A stretch of DNA of 64,000 nt from Desulfuribacillus stibiiarsenatis (GTDB lineage: Bacteria > Bacillota > Bacilli > Desulfuribacillales > Desulfuribacillaceae). The notes below the pieces were generated by a model. It ran no database searches. It was not told the origin of the DNA and worked only from the letters and a program-made list of their open reading frames with translations. This document shows, in pieces, positions 15,939 through 24,717 of this stretch (the stretch's first letter is position 1; the number at the start of each line of letters is the position of its first letter). Where the stretch lies: NCBI RefSeq assembly GCF_001742305.1, contig NZ_MJAT01000004.1, positions 1-64,000 of the forward strand, written 5' to 3'. The position numbers and the translations under genes are program-made.

Positions 15939-16535
15939 ATGGGGCCTAAGGTTAAATTTACTAGAGAGCAAATTATAGATTCAGCCTTCGAGATTGCCAA
16001 AACAGAGGGAATTGACAATATTACTATGAGAAAAATAGCGGCTAGATTAGGCAGCTCTGTTGCCCCAATTTATGTGAATTTTAAGGATGTCAGTGAGTTA
16101 ATTGAAGCTGTAATGGAAAGGATTGTAGCTATTAGTCAGAAACTTTTAAGCGAAGAAAGCACAGGGCACCCCTTCAATGACATAGGGATGGCTAGTTTGA
16201 GATTTGCGAAAGAATATAGTGTGCTTTTTAGAGATTTAGTCATGAAAAATAATAACCACATGAAAAGTTATGACGAGAATATGGTGCCTGTTTTAATTAA
16301 AGAGATGCAAAAAGACCCAGAGCTAGAAGGTTTCACTGTAGATGAGTTAAAGACCATTTTATTGAAAATGAGGATTTTCCAACTTGGGCTTTCGGTAATG
16401 GTCGCTAACGGTCTATTACCAGAGGATTATGAAAAGGATGAATTAATGAATATCTTATCAAGTGCCGCAAATGATGTAATACTCTCTGCCAGAGTGCAAA
16501 AAAATAATTTAAATAAAGTATCTGAAATGGGGTAA
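15939..16535 (+). CDS. TetR family transcriptional regulator
   Basis: 198 aa from ATG 15939, preceded by AAAGGGG. An in-frame ATG at 15909 is rejected because it lies within the operator palindrome and has no ribosome site. The N-terminal HTH spans about residues 6-52 (FTREQIIDSAFEIAKTEG, TMRKIAARLGSS, PIYVNFKD), the usual TetR pattern. The C-terminal ligand domain is helical and not assignable. Its stop is 4 nt before the next ATG, so both proteins are made from one autoregulated message. The ligand is unknown; the serine hydrolase is the likely regulated output. Confidence 0.87.
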   Translation: MGPKVKFTREQIIDSAFEIAKTEGIDNITMRKIAARLGSSVAPIYVNFKDVSELIEAVMERIVAISQKLLSEESTGHPFNDIGMASLRFAKEYSVLFRDLVMKNNNHMKSYDENMVPVLIKEMQKDPELEGFTVDELKTILLKMRIFQLGLSVMVANGLLPEDYEKDELMNILSSAANDVILSARVQKNNLNKVSEMG

Positions 16536-16539
16536 TAAA

Positions 16540-18459
16540 ATGTTTAAACCAATAAAAATTTTATCCATAAGTTTGTTATTGCAGATTACTTTAACCATAA
16601 CAACTACAGTTGGTTTTGCTAACAGCTTTGAAGGTAACGACATAGAAGCTTTTTTTGATAAGACGATGCACGCACAAATAACGAAACATAATATTCCTAA
16701 CGCAACTATATCGGTAGTGAAAGACGGTGAAATTGTATATAAGAAGGGGTTTGGTTATGCAGATATTGCATCTAAGATTCCTGTAGATCCGGATACAACG
16801 CTTTTTCGGATCGGTTCTACGTCGAAATTATTCACATGGACAGCAGTTATGCAGCTTGTTGAAGATGGCAAACTAGATCTAAACGCAGATGTCAATAAAT
16901 ACTTAGACTTTGAAATACCACCACACCTTGTAAGCGTCTCTAAGAAAATCACAGAACCGATTACGCTAACCCACTTAATGACACACACCCCAGGCTTCGA
17001 GGACTATCCCGACAAACTTTTCAGACTCTCAGCAGATGAACTTTTACCTTTGAATGAATACATTAAGGAATACATGCCCGCGAGAATTTTCCCGCCTGGT
17101 GAAGTTGCTACCTATTCGAATTATGGAACTGCTTTGGCTGGTTATATTGTAGAACGTATTTCAGGTCTTCCATTTTCTGAATATGTTGAAAAAAACATCT
17201 TTATACCTTTGAAAATGGATAGAAGCACCTTTAAACAACTAGAAACTTTATCTTTGGCCAAACCGTACAGATTTGTCGATGGCACTTACCTCCAAGGGAA
17301 TATGGAATATATATTACCTGAACCAGCGGGCAGTATGAGTAGCACAGGCTTAGAAATGGCCGGATTTATGATAGCACATCTGAATGGTGTTTATAATGGA
17401 GAAAGAATCCTTAAACAAGAGACACTTAAACAGATGCATGAGCAACAATTTACGCATCATCCAATCCTAGGCGGTATGACTCTGGGATTTATGGAGGGTG
17501 CATTCAATGAAAAAAAGGTGATTTTCCATGGCGGAGGTACAATGCTCTACAGCACGGGTCTTTATTTAGTACCAGAAGAGAATGTAGGTATTTTCATATC
17601 TTATAGCGGTGCTAACCACTTCCTTCACTCAGAAGTTTTCCAAGATTTTTTGGATATATACTACCCAATTAAAGCTCAACTTAAGCAATTGCCTCCAGAA
17701 GGTAGCCTAAATAGAGCTAAAAAGTTTATAGGTGAGTACCAAATGAACCGAAGAAGCATTACGACTTCTGAGAAGAGCACCAGCTTATTTATAGGTAAGA
17801 TTCAGGTTGACGTGGATGAAGAAGGGTATTTGTTGGTAAACAATCTTGGCGAAACCAATAAATTTATCGAAGTAGAGCCCGGCGTCTATCAAAGGCTTAG
17901 GGAAGGTAGAACCTATGATTACTTTGGTCCATTTAATAATATTGTCTTCACAAGGGATCACGACGGCAGAATAATGCTGACCAGCGATGGTCCAATGACA
18001 TACTCTAAGGCTCCCATTTATTCAACTACGAATTTTACTGTCTTTGGCTTAATACTCATCATATTTATTCTAATAAGTTCTCTTACTTATTGGATTATCG
18101 CAAGAATCATTGGGTTGTTTAGGAAAAGTAGGCAGTCGGGAAAAGAGGTAGTTGCTCAAGGAATTGGAATATGCTCTGTTATAGTGGTTATGATTATAAT
18201 TGCCAATATCCTATCTTCAGGTGACATTGACCCTATTTATCAATTACCAAAGGCAGCATATATACCTATGAATACAGGCCCGATGCTTGCCTTCTTACCA
18301 ACTCTTGTGCCAATGTTTGCTAGTATACTGGCATTCTTTACAACCATAGCATGGTGGAACGGGTATTGGAGGACACTTGCCCGAATTCACTATACTCTAT
18401 TTACTTTGGCGTATTTTGGATTATTCTTGATAGCGAATTATTGGAATTTATTTAAGTAA
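16540..18459 (+). CDS. Beta-lactamase-family serine hydrolase with C-terminal membrane domain
   Basis: 639 aa. A signal peptide or anchor at 1-28 is followed by a class C beta-lactamase/PBP4-type domain (about 35-380). Catalytic S93-x-x-K96 (GSTSK), Y192-S-N194 (TYSN) and an HGGG motif (about residue 335) are all present. After a beta-rich linker come four hydrophobic segments (about 500-525, 545-566, 580-605, 612-636). Relatives hydrolyse D-amino-acid peptides or esters outside the cell; the substrate here is unknown. The ribosome site GGGG overlaps the end of tetR. Regulation by that TetR protein is likely. Confidence 0.85.
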   Translation: MFKPIKILSISLLLQITLTITTTVGFANSFEGNDIEAFFDKTMHAQITKHNIPNATISVVKDGEIVYKKGFGYADIASKIPVDPDTTLFRIGSTSKLFTWTAVMQLVEDGKLDLNADVNKYLDFEIPPHLVSVSKKITEPITLTHLMTHTPGFEDYPDKLFRLSADELLPLNEYIKEYMPARIFPPGEVATYSNYGTALAGYIVERISGLPFSEYVEKNIFIPLKMDRSTFKQLETLSLAKPYRFVDGTYLQGNMEYILPEPAGSMSSTGLEMAGFMIAHLNGVYNGERILKQETLKQMHEQQFTHHPILGGMTLGFMEGAFNEKKVIFHGGGTMLYSTGLYLVPEENVGIFISYSGANHFLHSEVFQDFLDIYYPIKAQLKQLPPEGSLNRAKKFIGEYQMNRRSITTSEKSTSLFIGKIQVDVDEEGYLLVNNLGETNKFIEVEPGVYQRLREGRTYDYFGPFNNIVFTRDHDGRIMLTSDGPMTYSKAPIYSTTNFTVFGLILIIFILISSLTYWIIARIIGLFRKSRQSGKEVVAQGIGICSVIVVMIIIANILSSGDIDPIYQLPKAAYIPMNTGPMLAFLPTLVPMFASILAFFTTIAWWNGYWRTLARIHYTLFTLAYFGLFLIANYWNLFK

Positions 18460-18521
18460 AATGCTATTTAAGATGTTTTTTTAGACATTGGTTGTTCCGT
18501 AACAATCTTTGATACTTGTGA

Positions 18522-18638
18522 ACAAAAAGTTTACTTACAGTGGCTGATAACTTAGAAACTCAAGTAGCAACAACTTCTGAAGAACGACAAAATTCATTCA
18601 TAAATATGATGAAGATTGCATTGGAAATGGCAGAGTAG
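18522..18638 (+). pseudogene. C-terminal remnant of an unidentified helical protein
   Basis: An open stretch after a TGA encodes 38 residues ending SFINMMKIALEMAE and a stop. It has a charged, helical look like the tail of a MerR/TipA-type regulator, but there is no start or ribosome site. Its first 18 bp match (17/18) a promoter-proximal motif at 30907-30924, suggesting a deletion joined a promoter region to a gene tail. Assignment is tentative. Confidence 0.35.
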
Positions 18639-18705
18639 AAAAGATAGTAGCATAAATAGAGAAAATCACAAAAGAGATGCTTTCAAAATAGAAGGAGGAA
18701 ATATA

Positions 18706-18945
18706 CTGGAGGATCAGAGAAAGGTTGTTTTGTATATAGCTCAAAGTCTTGATGGGTATATTGCAAGAGTAAATAATGATATCAGTTGGCTATCCATTGT
18801 AGAACGTGATAATGAAGATTATGGATATGATGATTTTATTAAGACAGTGGATACTGTATTCATGGGAAGAAAAACGTATGAGAAAGTATTAGGCTTCGGT
18901 GTGGAATTTCCACACAAAGGAAGAACATGGCGGCGGTTTGAGTGA
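18706..18945 (+). pseudogene. Truncated dihydrofolate reductase-family (RibD-C-like) gene
   Basis: The frame after GAAGGAGGAA reads KVVLYIAQSLDGYIA ... ISWL ... TVDTVFMGRKTYEKVLGF, the N-terminal half of the DHFR/RibD C-terminal-like family (usually about 175 aa). It breaks off after PHKGR into an unrelated 5-residue tail and stop. The position where ATG is expected reads CTG (18706-18708). Both the start and the C-terminal half appear lost, so this is a remnant. The intact family binds NADPH. No remainder of the gene is visible downstream to 19090. Confidence 0.7.
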
Positions 18946-19090
18946 TTCTCCTTCTTTATGAAAAATCTAAAGCATTTGCTTTGCGGATGTTAACTGTTAT
19001 TTCGAATACTCTGGTTAAGGAAGCATGATCCAAGGGGGCTGTTCTTTTAGCACAACGAAAATATTAAATGATTTTTAACTTAATTAAGTA

Positions 19091-19125
19091 AAAACCCTTA
19101 AAGCGCTTGACGCTTTAAGGGTTTT
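19091..19125. terminator. Bidirectional terminator
   Basis: Perfect 15-bp stem, AAAACCCTTAAAGCG (19091-19105) with its complement (19111-19125), 5-nt loop. A/T runs on both sides. It ends the DUF2935 gene on the - strand and can stop + strand transcripts. Confidence 0.85.
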
Positions 19126-19127
19126 AT

Positions 19128-20015
19128 TTACAACACATTATTTTCAATCAATAGAACCTGCAGATAGTAGTCTGCCTCACGGGCCATGTGATCTAGAATT
19201 AGCGCTGGTGCGTTTATCTGACCGGATGGTACATCGCATTCCATAACGGAATTAAATAGGTTGAGTAAAAAGTCGCGCCACTCCTTCATTACAACATATG
19301 CCTTAGCATTAAAGGCTTTAAGGGCAGCAGGCTGTTCGGACACTCTTTTAGCTTCTTCAAGTAATACCTCAAGTTGTTTCTCAAATTTAGCAGTTGCCTC
19401 ATATAGCATATCTTGTATTTTAGGACGGTATGCAACTAATAGAAGCACTTCTCCATGCTCCATATGAATACGCAGCCAAAATAGGTTTTGGTCCCTGGCT
19501 ATTCTGGGGATCGCATCACCCATATAAGGAATTAAAGTCTTAGGCACAAGGCTGGTGGGAATATTGGCATTTGGTATGCCTAAGACTTCTTCAGGAGGAA
19601 CTGGCAAACCTTTTAGTCTGTATAACATGGTTAGGAAAAAATCTGCCTCTCGCCGAACATGATCAAGTAGTGCAGCGGGAAGTTCGGCAACTGCCTTGCA
19701 TTGCTCTAAAAGGACGAATAACTGAATTTTAAAATCTCTCAATGCCACCGTCCAGTTAATGCTTTCATTAACTAAGGAATTCACACGAGCAGTGTCTTCT
19801 GGAGAAGTATTAGATGCCATAATGAATAATCGTTCAATATTTTCAGCAAAGCAATCAGCAGTGCGAATAAACTGTTCTTGCTCTTGACTTGGATTTATCC
19901 CTCCTCGGATAAATTTAGCATGCTCAAACATAATCCGCAGCCAAAATCTCATTTCATCAACAGCTGCCCTAAGACCTTGGGGCGAAGTAATTGGTTGGCC
20001 ATAATTACTATTCAA
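19128..20015 (-). CDS. DUF2935 domain protein
   Basis: 295 aa from a TTG start (20015) that lies 7 nt after AAAGGAGG on the - strand; an in-frame ATG 72 nt upstream lacks a site. Two similar helical halves are visible, each opening with a metal-ligand-like signature, RFWLRIMFEHAKFI (about 21-34) and FWLRIHMEHGEVL (about 175-187). Each half ends near DHVRREADFF or DHMAREADYY. This internal duplication is the DUF2935 arrangement, a predicted four-helix ferritin-like metal-binding fold found in spore-forming Bacillota. Function unknown. Single gene with its own terminator. Confidence 0.85.
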   Translation of the reverse strand: MNSNYGQPITSPQGLRAAVDEMRFWLRIMFEHAKFIRGGINPSQEQEQFIRTADCFAENIERLFIMASNTSPEDTARVNSLVNESINWTVALRDFKIQLFVLLEQCKAVAELPAALLDHVRREADFFLTMLYRLKGLPVPPEEVLGIPNANIPTSLVPKTLIPYMGDAIPRIARDQNLFWLRIHMEHGEVLLLVAYRPKIQDMLYEATAKFEKQLEVLLEEAKRVSEQPAALKAFNAKAYVVMKEWRDFLLNLFNSVMECDVPSGQINAPALILDHMAREADYYLQVLLIENNVL

Positions 20016-20094
20016 AAAGAAACCTCCTTTAAAGAATAGTAGCAACATATAGTATGCTAAAATAAGGAAGTGGGTACATAAATACAAAACAAAA

Positions 20095-20113
20095 ACCCGG
20101 CATTTTGCCGGGT
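20095..20113 (-). terminator. Hairpin with T run on the - strand, no gene upstream
   Basis: ACCCGGCA (20095-20102) pairs with TGCCGGGT (20106-20113); reading on the - strand it is followed by TTTTGTTTTG. No - strand gene precedes it directly, so it may be a remnant or stop antisense read-through. The rest of 20016-20297 shows no gene. Confidence 0.5.
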
Positions 20114-20297
20114 CTAAATATTTTAGATTGCGTACTTAGGAAAACTATGATACTATTAAAAAACTATTGGCTTCAACATCAAGTAAGCAGACACAACTAT
20201 TACATTATATCTACAATATCATAATATCATGTGGCGGTTAGGTTTGTCAAGCGTTTTATTTTTCTTAAAATTGAGAGAATGGGAGCGTGGTCGAGAA

Positions 20298-22721
20298 ATG
20301 ATCAATGAAAAGGAATGGAATCAGGAGCAGGAGCGACTGGACGTAGTAACGGAAAAGCTAAAAGAGAGAATCGCAGAAATAGAGCCGGAGGTAGCTGAAC
20401 TACAGAATCAGGCGGTAAACATTCGTAAACAATTCTGGGAAGAAGTGACGGTCAACACTAGTACTGACGAGGATTTTGAGGAGACATACTATAGCATTAA
20501 GCAGCAAGAGGCGTTATTGTCGGAACGGGAACGCAGCTATCAACTGCGTAAACAGCAATCGAAAAGCATGAAACGTCTATTACATGTTCCTTATTTCGGA
20601 CGCATAGATTTCCATGAGGATGGTATGAGGTCCACCGAGCAGGTCTATATTGGTGTATCATCATTCGTTGATTCCGATGGCATGAGCTTCCTAATCTATG
20701 ACTGGCGTACTCCTATTGCGAGCATGTATTATGATTATTCCCCAGGAGCTGCAACCTATGATACGCCAGCCGGACGCGTTGGGGGAACAATGGAGCTGAA
20801 ACGGCAATATCAGATTAGCGAGAGCAAGCTTCGGAACGTGTTCGATACTACCGTGACAATTGGTGATCAATTACTGCAGCAGGTGCTTGGCAAGAGTCCG
20901 GACTCTCAGATGAAGAGCATCGTGGCAACCATCCAGAAAGAGCAAAATGCAATTATCCGCAATGATAAAAGTCGTATGCTTATTGTGCAGGGGGTAGCCG
21001 GCAGCGGAAAGACGTCTGCGGCTTTACAAAGGGTAGCGTATTTACTGTATAAATACAGGGAGTGGTTAAAGGCTAATCAAATCGTTCTTTTCTCACCGAA
21101 TCCAATGTTTAACAGCTATGTGTCTACGGTTCTACCCGAGCTTGGAGAAGAAAATATGCAACAGACGACCTTTCAAGAATACCTTGAACACGAGCTTGGA
21201 ACAGTGTTAAGTCTAGAAGACCCGTTTGATCAATTAGAATACGTACTGACAGAACAAAGCACGCGAGAGTATGAGACTCGGTTAAAGGGAATCGAATATA
21301 AAGCATCCACGATATTCCTACAAGCGATTCGTAATTATGTGGAGTTGTTGAGCCAAAGGGGTATGCGATTTAAAAGTATTCGTTTTAGGGATCGTGATTT
21401 AATCACTGTAAAACAAATGGAAACACAGTTTTACAGTTACGAACCAACGATTCGGTTGGCAAATCGCGTAGGGTTGCTGCAAGAGTGGCTGTTGAAGGAG
21501 CTAACGATACTTGAGCGTAAGGAACGTGATATGCACTGGGTACAGGAAGAAATCAACTACCTAGACAAAGAGCATTACGCAGACGTTTATAATGATCTCC
21601 ATAAGGAGAGGGGTGTCTTTGATTTTGCAGAGCAATATGAAGAAATTCAAGAGATGCTGAATAAAAAAAATCGGAGAGACGAAAGCGACTTCGACTATGC
21701 TGAGCAAGAAGAAGAACAGCTGCGTCGCATGGTTGTGAAGGAATACTTTAAACCGCTAAGAAAACAAGTGAAGAAAATGCTGTTTATAGACATGGTTGGA
21801 TTGTATGTTCAATTGTTCGACAAAGAGCGAGCTTATTGGACTATGACGAATGAGGCCATGGCTCCAGAATTTTGGAATGACATCTGCGAGCAAACGAAGG
21901 AGAAGCTTAGTCAACTTGAACTATTTTATGAAGATGCTACACCATATCTGTATTTAAAAGAGCTCGTGGAAGGTGTCCGTACGAATACGGATGTCAGGCA
22001 TGTTTTCGTTGATGAGGGTCAGGATTACTCAATGTTTCAATATGAATATCTCAAAAAGCTGTTCCCGCGAGCTCGCATGACGGTACTTGGCGATTTTGGC
22101 CAGGCAATCTTCACTCACGCTACGGAGTTGTATGGTATAGAATCGCCACTTATACAGCTTTACGGTGCGTCAGAAACAGACCTGATTCGTCTTGCACGTA
22201 GTTATCGATCTACCCGCGAGATTGTCGATTTCACAAAGTCGATGCTACCGAGTGGCAAGGAAATCGTTCCCTTTGAAAGAAGCGGAAAGAAGCCAAATCT
22301 ATCAAAGGTTGACAGTCGCGCACAGTTGGCAATGTGTTTGGCGGAGGAGATTGCGACTCTTCAAACGGAAGGATTCACCTCCATTGCTGTGATTACGAAA
22401 ACGGCTGCAGAAAGCATGGATGCTTACGACCTTTTAACCGAGCATGGATGTCCGTCCGTTCGCCTTATAACGAAGCAGACGCCTACCTTCGAGCAGGGGA
22501 CGTTAATCATACCTGCATATCTTGCGAAAGGTGTTGAGTTCGATGCCGTTCTTATCTATGATGCATCCTCGCGGACGTACCATCGAGAAAGTGAACGCAA
22601 ACTCTTTTATACGGCATGTACGCGAGCAATGCATCGTCTACTACTATTTGCAACAGACGATTGGACTCCATTCATTCAAACGTTGGATGCTTCTTTATAT
22701 GATGTAAAATCTAGCACCTAA
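20298..22721 (+). CDS. helD: HelD-like UvrD-family helicase, RNA polymerase recycling factor
   Basis: 807 aa from ATG 20298; an in-frame ATG 69 nt upstream would add an unrelated hydrophobic leader. The N-terminus is a long coiled coil (about 1-110), the arm HelD inserts into RNA polymerase. The next segment (VPYFGRIDF ... YIGVSSFVDSDG ... IYDWRTPIASMYYD) is diagnostic of HelD. Walker A is VAGSGKTSAALQR (about 235-247), motif II is VFVDEGQDY (about 568-576), and UvrD motifs IV-VI follow. In B. subtilis HelD releases stalled RNA polymerase from DNA. The gene ends overlapping the convergent AlkD-like gene by 11 bp. Confidence 0.88.
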   Translation: MINEKEWNQEQERLDVVTEKLKERIAEIEPEVAELQNQAVNIRKQFWEEVTVNTSTDEDFEETYYSIKQQEALLSERERSYQLRKQQSKSMKRLLHVPYFGRIDFHEDGMRSTEQVYIGVSSFVDSDGMSFLIYDWRTPIASMYYDYSPGAATYDTPAGRVGGTMELKRQYQISESKLRNVFDTTVTIGDQLLQQVLGKSPDSQMKSIVATIQKEQNAIIRNDKSRMLIVQGVAGSGKTSAALQRVAYLLYKYREWLKANQIVLFSPNPMFNSYVSTVLPELGEENMQQTTFQEYLEHELGTVLSLEDPFDQLEYVLTEQSTREYETRLKGIEYKASTIFLQAIRNYVELLSQRGMRFKSIRFRDRDLITVKQMETQFYSYEPTIRLANRVGLLQEWLLKELTILERKERDMHWVQEEINYLDKEHYADVYNDLHKERGVFDFAEQYEEIQEMLNKKNRRDESDFDYAEQEEEQLRRMVVKEYFKPLRKQVKKMLFIDMVGLYVQLFDKERAYWTMTNEAMAPEFWNDICEQTKEKLSQLELFYEDATPYLYLKELVEGVRTNTDVRHVFVDEGQDYSMFQYEYLKKLFPRARMTVLGDFGQAIFTHATELYGIESPLIQLYGASETDLIRLARSYRSTREIVDFTKSMLPSGKEIVPFERSGKKPNLSKVDSRAQLAMCLAEEIATLQTEGFTSIAVITKTAAESMDAYDLLTEHGCPSVRLITKQTPTFEQGTLIIPAYLAKGVEFDAVLIYDASSRTYHRESERKLFYTACTRAMHRLLLFATDDWTPFIQTLDASLYDVKSST

Positions 22722-23418
22722 CATTTTTTCGCTTGAAACCAAGCATCCCTCTATCGATACTTTTTTGAATAGTTTCGGATGCATTCAGGAAACTACTCTT
22801 TTTCTTACCGAAAAAGACTTCTACTGAACCAATTGCGTTAGCTATTGCAACGGCTTTATCATGGAGCGGCAAATAGGAAATCGCCACTGTGTAGATAAAA
22901 TTATTCATAGCGGATTTGGTTCGATCAGGAGAATTATAAATGGTACTTTTCACCTGATCAAGCATGCTGAGAATTTTACTCTCACTAAATTCTACATCCG
23001 GGCGATTTCCTAAAAGCCAGCAATAACAGCTCCAGCCAGCCGACATTCGAAGCTCTTCGCCACTTGCAATCCATTGATCAGCAACTGTTTGAGCAATGTC
23101 GGTTTCAGCTAAAGTTACTGATACCACAGAATCAGATAACATATAAAAATATGCCCCGTCCATCCATCGATTAAAGTCCGCCTCAGTCATAGCCTCAGGA
23201 TCTGCAATAATACCAGCAAAATACATGGCATCATAGTTCCCAGTAGCGTAAAGCTGCTCGGCCAGCTGCTGATTTTTCTTTATTTTCTTTGCTAGTGGTT
23301 TCATTGCTCCTGTAGCTACGCCAAAAAGCGGTTCTCGTGCGCCATTTCTTATGTAAGTATCTTTTGTTCGTTCCTTGCCAAGTGATTCTAGTTCTTGCAT
23401 AACTATTTCTAAATCCAT
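22711..23418 (-). CDS. DNA alkylation repair enzyme (AlkC/AlkD-like HEAT-repeat glycosylase)
   Basis: 235 aa, all-helical with HEAT-like units (MKPLAKKIKKNQQLAEQLYATGNYDAMYFAGI; WSCYCWLLGNRPD), as in the PF08713 family. Members excise N3/N7-alkylated purines without base flipping. In AlkD the catalytic Asp sits in a mid-protein helix; here it cannot be placed with certainty. A ribosome site (AAGGAGAACG) precedes the ATG. It overlaps tail-to-tail with helD, and no operon partner lies on its own strand. Family assignment is fairly sure, substrate not. Confidence 0.8.
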   Translation of the reverse strand: MDLEIVMQELESLGKERTKDTYIRNGAREPLFGVATGAMKPLAKKIKKNQQLAEQLYATGNYDAMYFAGIIADPEAMTEADFNRWMDGAYFYMLSDSVVSVTLAETDIAQTVADQWIASGEELRMSAGWSCYCWLLGNRPDVEFSESKILSMLDQVKSTIYNSPDRTKSAMNNFIYTVAISYLPLHDKAVAIANAIGSVEVFFGKKKSSFLNASETIQKSIDRGMLGFKRKNVRC

Positions 23419-23539
23419 AAATCGTTCTCCTTTTATGTGAAAATGTAACTATCCATATACAGTTATCTCAAGCTAAGGGGAGCTCATTCGGGCTCTTTTT
23501 ATTTTTGCAATACCCATTCATCGTTTTTAGCGCGTACAC

Positions 23540-23968
23540 TCAATAAAACACTTTCTTCTGTAGAACTTCAAGAGCTTGTCTAACCTCTTCTAATTCATCT
23601 TCTGTTAAAGCCTCTATTTGCCTATTAAATTTCAACTCAATATTTTGAAATGCAGCATCCACCAGTTTCGTTCCATTTTCCGTAAGGCGGATGGAATGTT
23701 TTCTTTTATCGTCTAAGTCGGAATGCTTTTGGCATAAATCTTTTTCCATCAATTTGCGGAGCTCTCTACTCGCATTTGGTAATGAAATATGCAGACATTC
23801 ACTAACTTTACTTAATGTAACGGGCTGGCAGACGGCTATATACTCGAGGATTTTATATTGCATAGGTGTGATTTCGTCAAACTTTACATCCTTGGTCATA
23901 TCATTAGTCACTTGGTGGACTGAAGAAATAAACTGTACAAATTGTTCAAAAAGCTTACGTTTTTTCAT
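23540..23968 (-). CDS. MarR family transcriptional regulator
   Basis: 142 aa, canonical small MarR: dimerisation helices, then winged helix at about 45-105 (VTLSKVSECLHISLPNASRELRKL and a DLDDKRKHSIRLTENG wing). It is divergent from the NAD(P)H oxidoreductase gene. The 133-bp gap contains two 18-bp direct repeats and a 12-bp palindrome, so it most likely represses that oxidoreductase and itself. Such pairs usually answer electrophiles or quinones, an inference from family context. Confidence 0.85.
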   Translation of the reverse strand: MKKRKLFEQFVQFISSVHQVTNDMTKDVKFDEITPMQYKILEYIAVCQPVTLSKVSECLHISLPNASRELRKLMEKDLCQKHSDLDDKRKHSIRLTENGTKLVDAAFQNIELKFNRQIEALTEDELEEVRQALEVLQKKVFY

Positions 23969-24001
23969 TTTACATCACCTCACTTTAAAAATACCAAAAA
24001 A

Positions 24002-24088
24002 ATTATCAAAAAACAATTATTTAATGATAATTATCAATTGACAACAATGCAAGAGGTGTGGTATTTTTTAGTTATCAAAAAACAACTA
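24002..24088. promoter_or_regulatory. Direct repeats and palindrome between marR and oxidoreductase genes
   Basis: Repeat ATTATCAAAAAACAATTA (24002-24019) recurs as GTTATCAAAAAACAACTA (24071-24088), 16/18 identical. The palindrome TGATAATTATCA lies at 24025-24036, next to a -35-like TTGACA (24038-24043) reading toward the oxidoreductase. Likely MarR binding sites. Confidence 0.6.
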
Positions 24089-24101
24089 ATGGGGTGAGTT
24101 A

Positions 24102-24689
24102 TTGAAAACGTTAATTATCTATACACATCCAAATCATGAAAGTTTAAGTTATGCATTTTTGCAGGAGGCCCTTAAGGGATGTAAGGAGAATGAAGCAATT
24201 TTGGACATTCAAATACTCGACTTATATGAAGAGAAATTCGATCCTATACTTATATTTAACAAAGAAAAACGCAGAAGGGATATGGCGAAGGATCCCGACC
24301 TTATAAAATACAGAGAACAGTTGCTGTGGGCAGATAAAATTGTATTTATATATCCAATATGGTGGGGACGGCCACCAGCGATGTTAATGGGATACATTGA
24401 TAAAATGTTCGCGGCTGGATTCGCGTATGAAGATAAAGGAGGATTATTACCTGACGGATTATTAAAGGGTAAGTCTGTAGTCTGCATATCTTGCATGAAA
24501 GGACCTACCCTATATCCACTCTTTTGGTTGAATAACGCACATAAAGCACTTATGAAGAAAGCGCTATTACAATATGTAGGAATTAAAAAAGTTAAGTTTT
24601 TTGAGTTTGGAAATATGGAAAGTCCTAAGGGAAAGCAACAAATAAAGCTAGAAAAGATATATCGGTACTTTAAAGATTTGACACAATGA
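24102..24689 (+). CDS. NAD(P)H-dependent FMN oxidoreductase (flavodoxin-like fold, NQO family)
   Basis: 195 aa, TTG start 7 nt after GGGGTGAG. The fold signatures are LIIYTHPNHESLSYAFL (3-19, FMN phosphate contact), IVFIYPIWWGRPPAMLMGYIDKMF (about 83-106) and SCMKGP near 130. This is the NQO/KefF/MdaB-type family that reduces quinones or nitro compounds by two electrons using NAD(P)H. It is transcribed divergently from a MarR gene that probably controls it. Cytosolic. Confidence 0.87.
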   Translation: MKTLIIYTHPNHESLSYAFLQEALKGCKENEAILDIQILDLYEEKFDPILIFNKEKRRRDMAKDPDLIKYREQLLWADKIVFIYPIWWGRPPAMLMGYIDKMFAAGFAYEDKGGLLPDGLLKGKSVVCISCMKGPTLYPLFWLNNAHKALMKKALLQYVGIKKVKFFEFGNMESPKGKQQIKLEKIYRYFKDLTQ

Positions 24690-24717
24690 TTCCCAAGCAT
24701 ACAGCGCAAACAGAGGA

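Noticed and set aside
24209-24709. 166-codon - strand open frame opposite the oxidoreductase gene
   Set aside because: Antisense to a gene with clear flavodoxin-fold motifs; hydrophobic Cys/Ser-rich composition is typical of a shadow frame.
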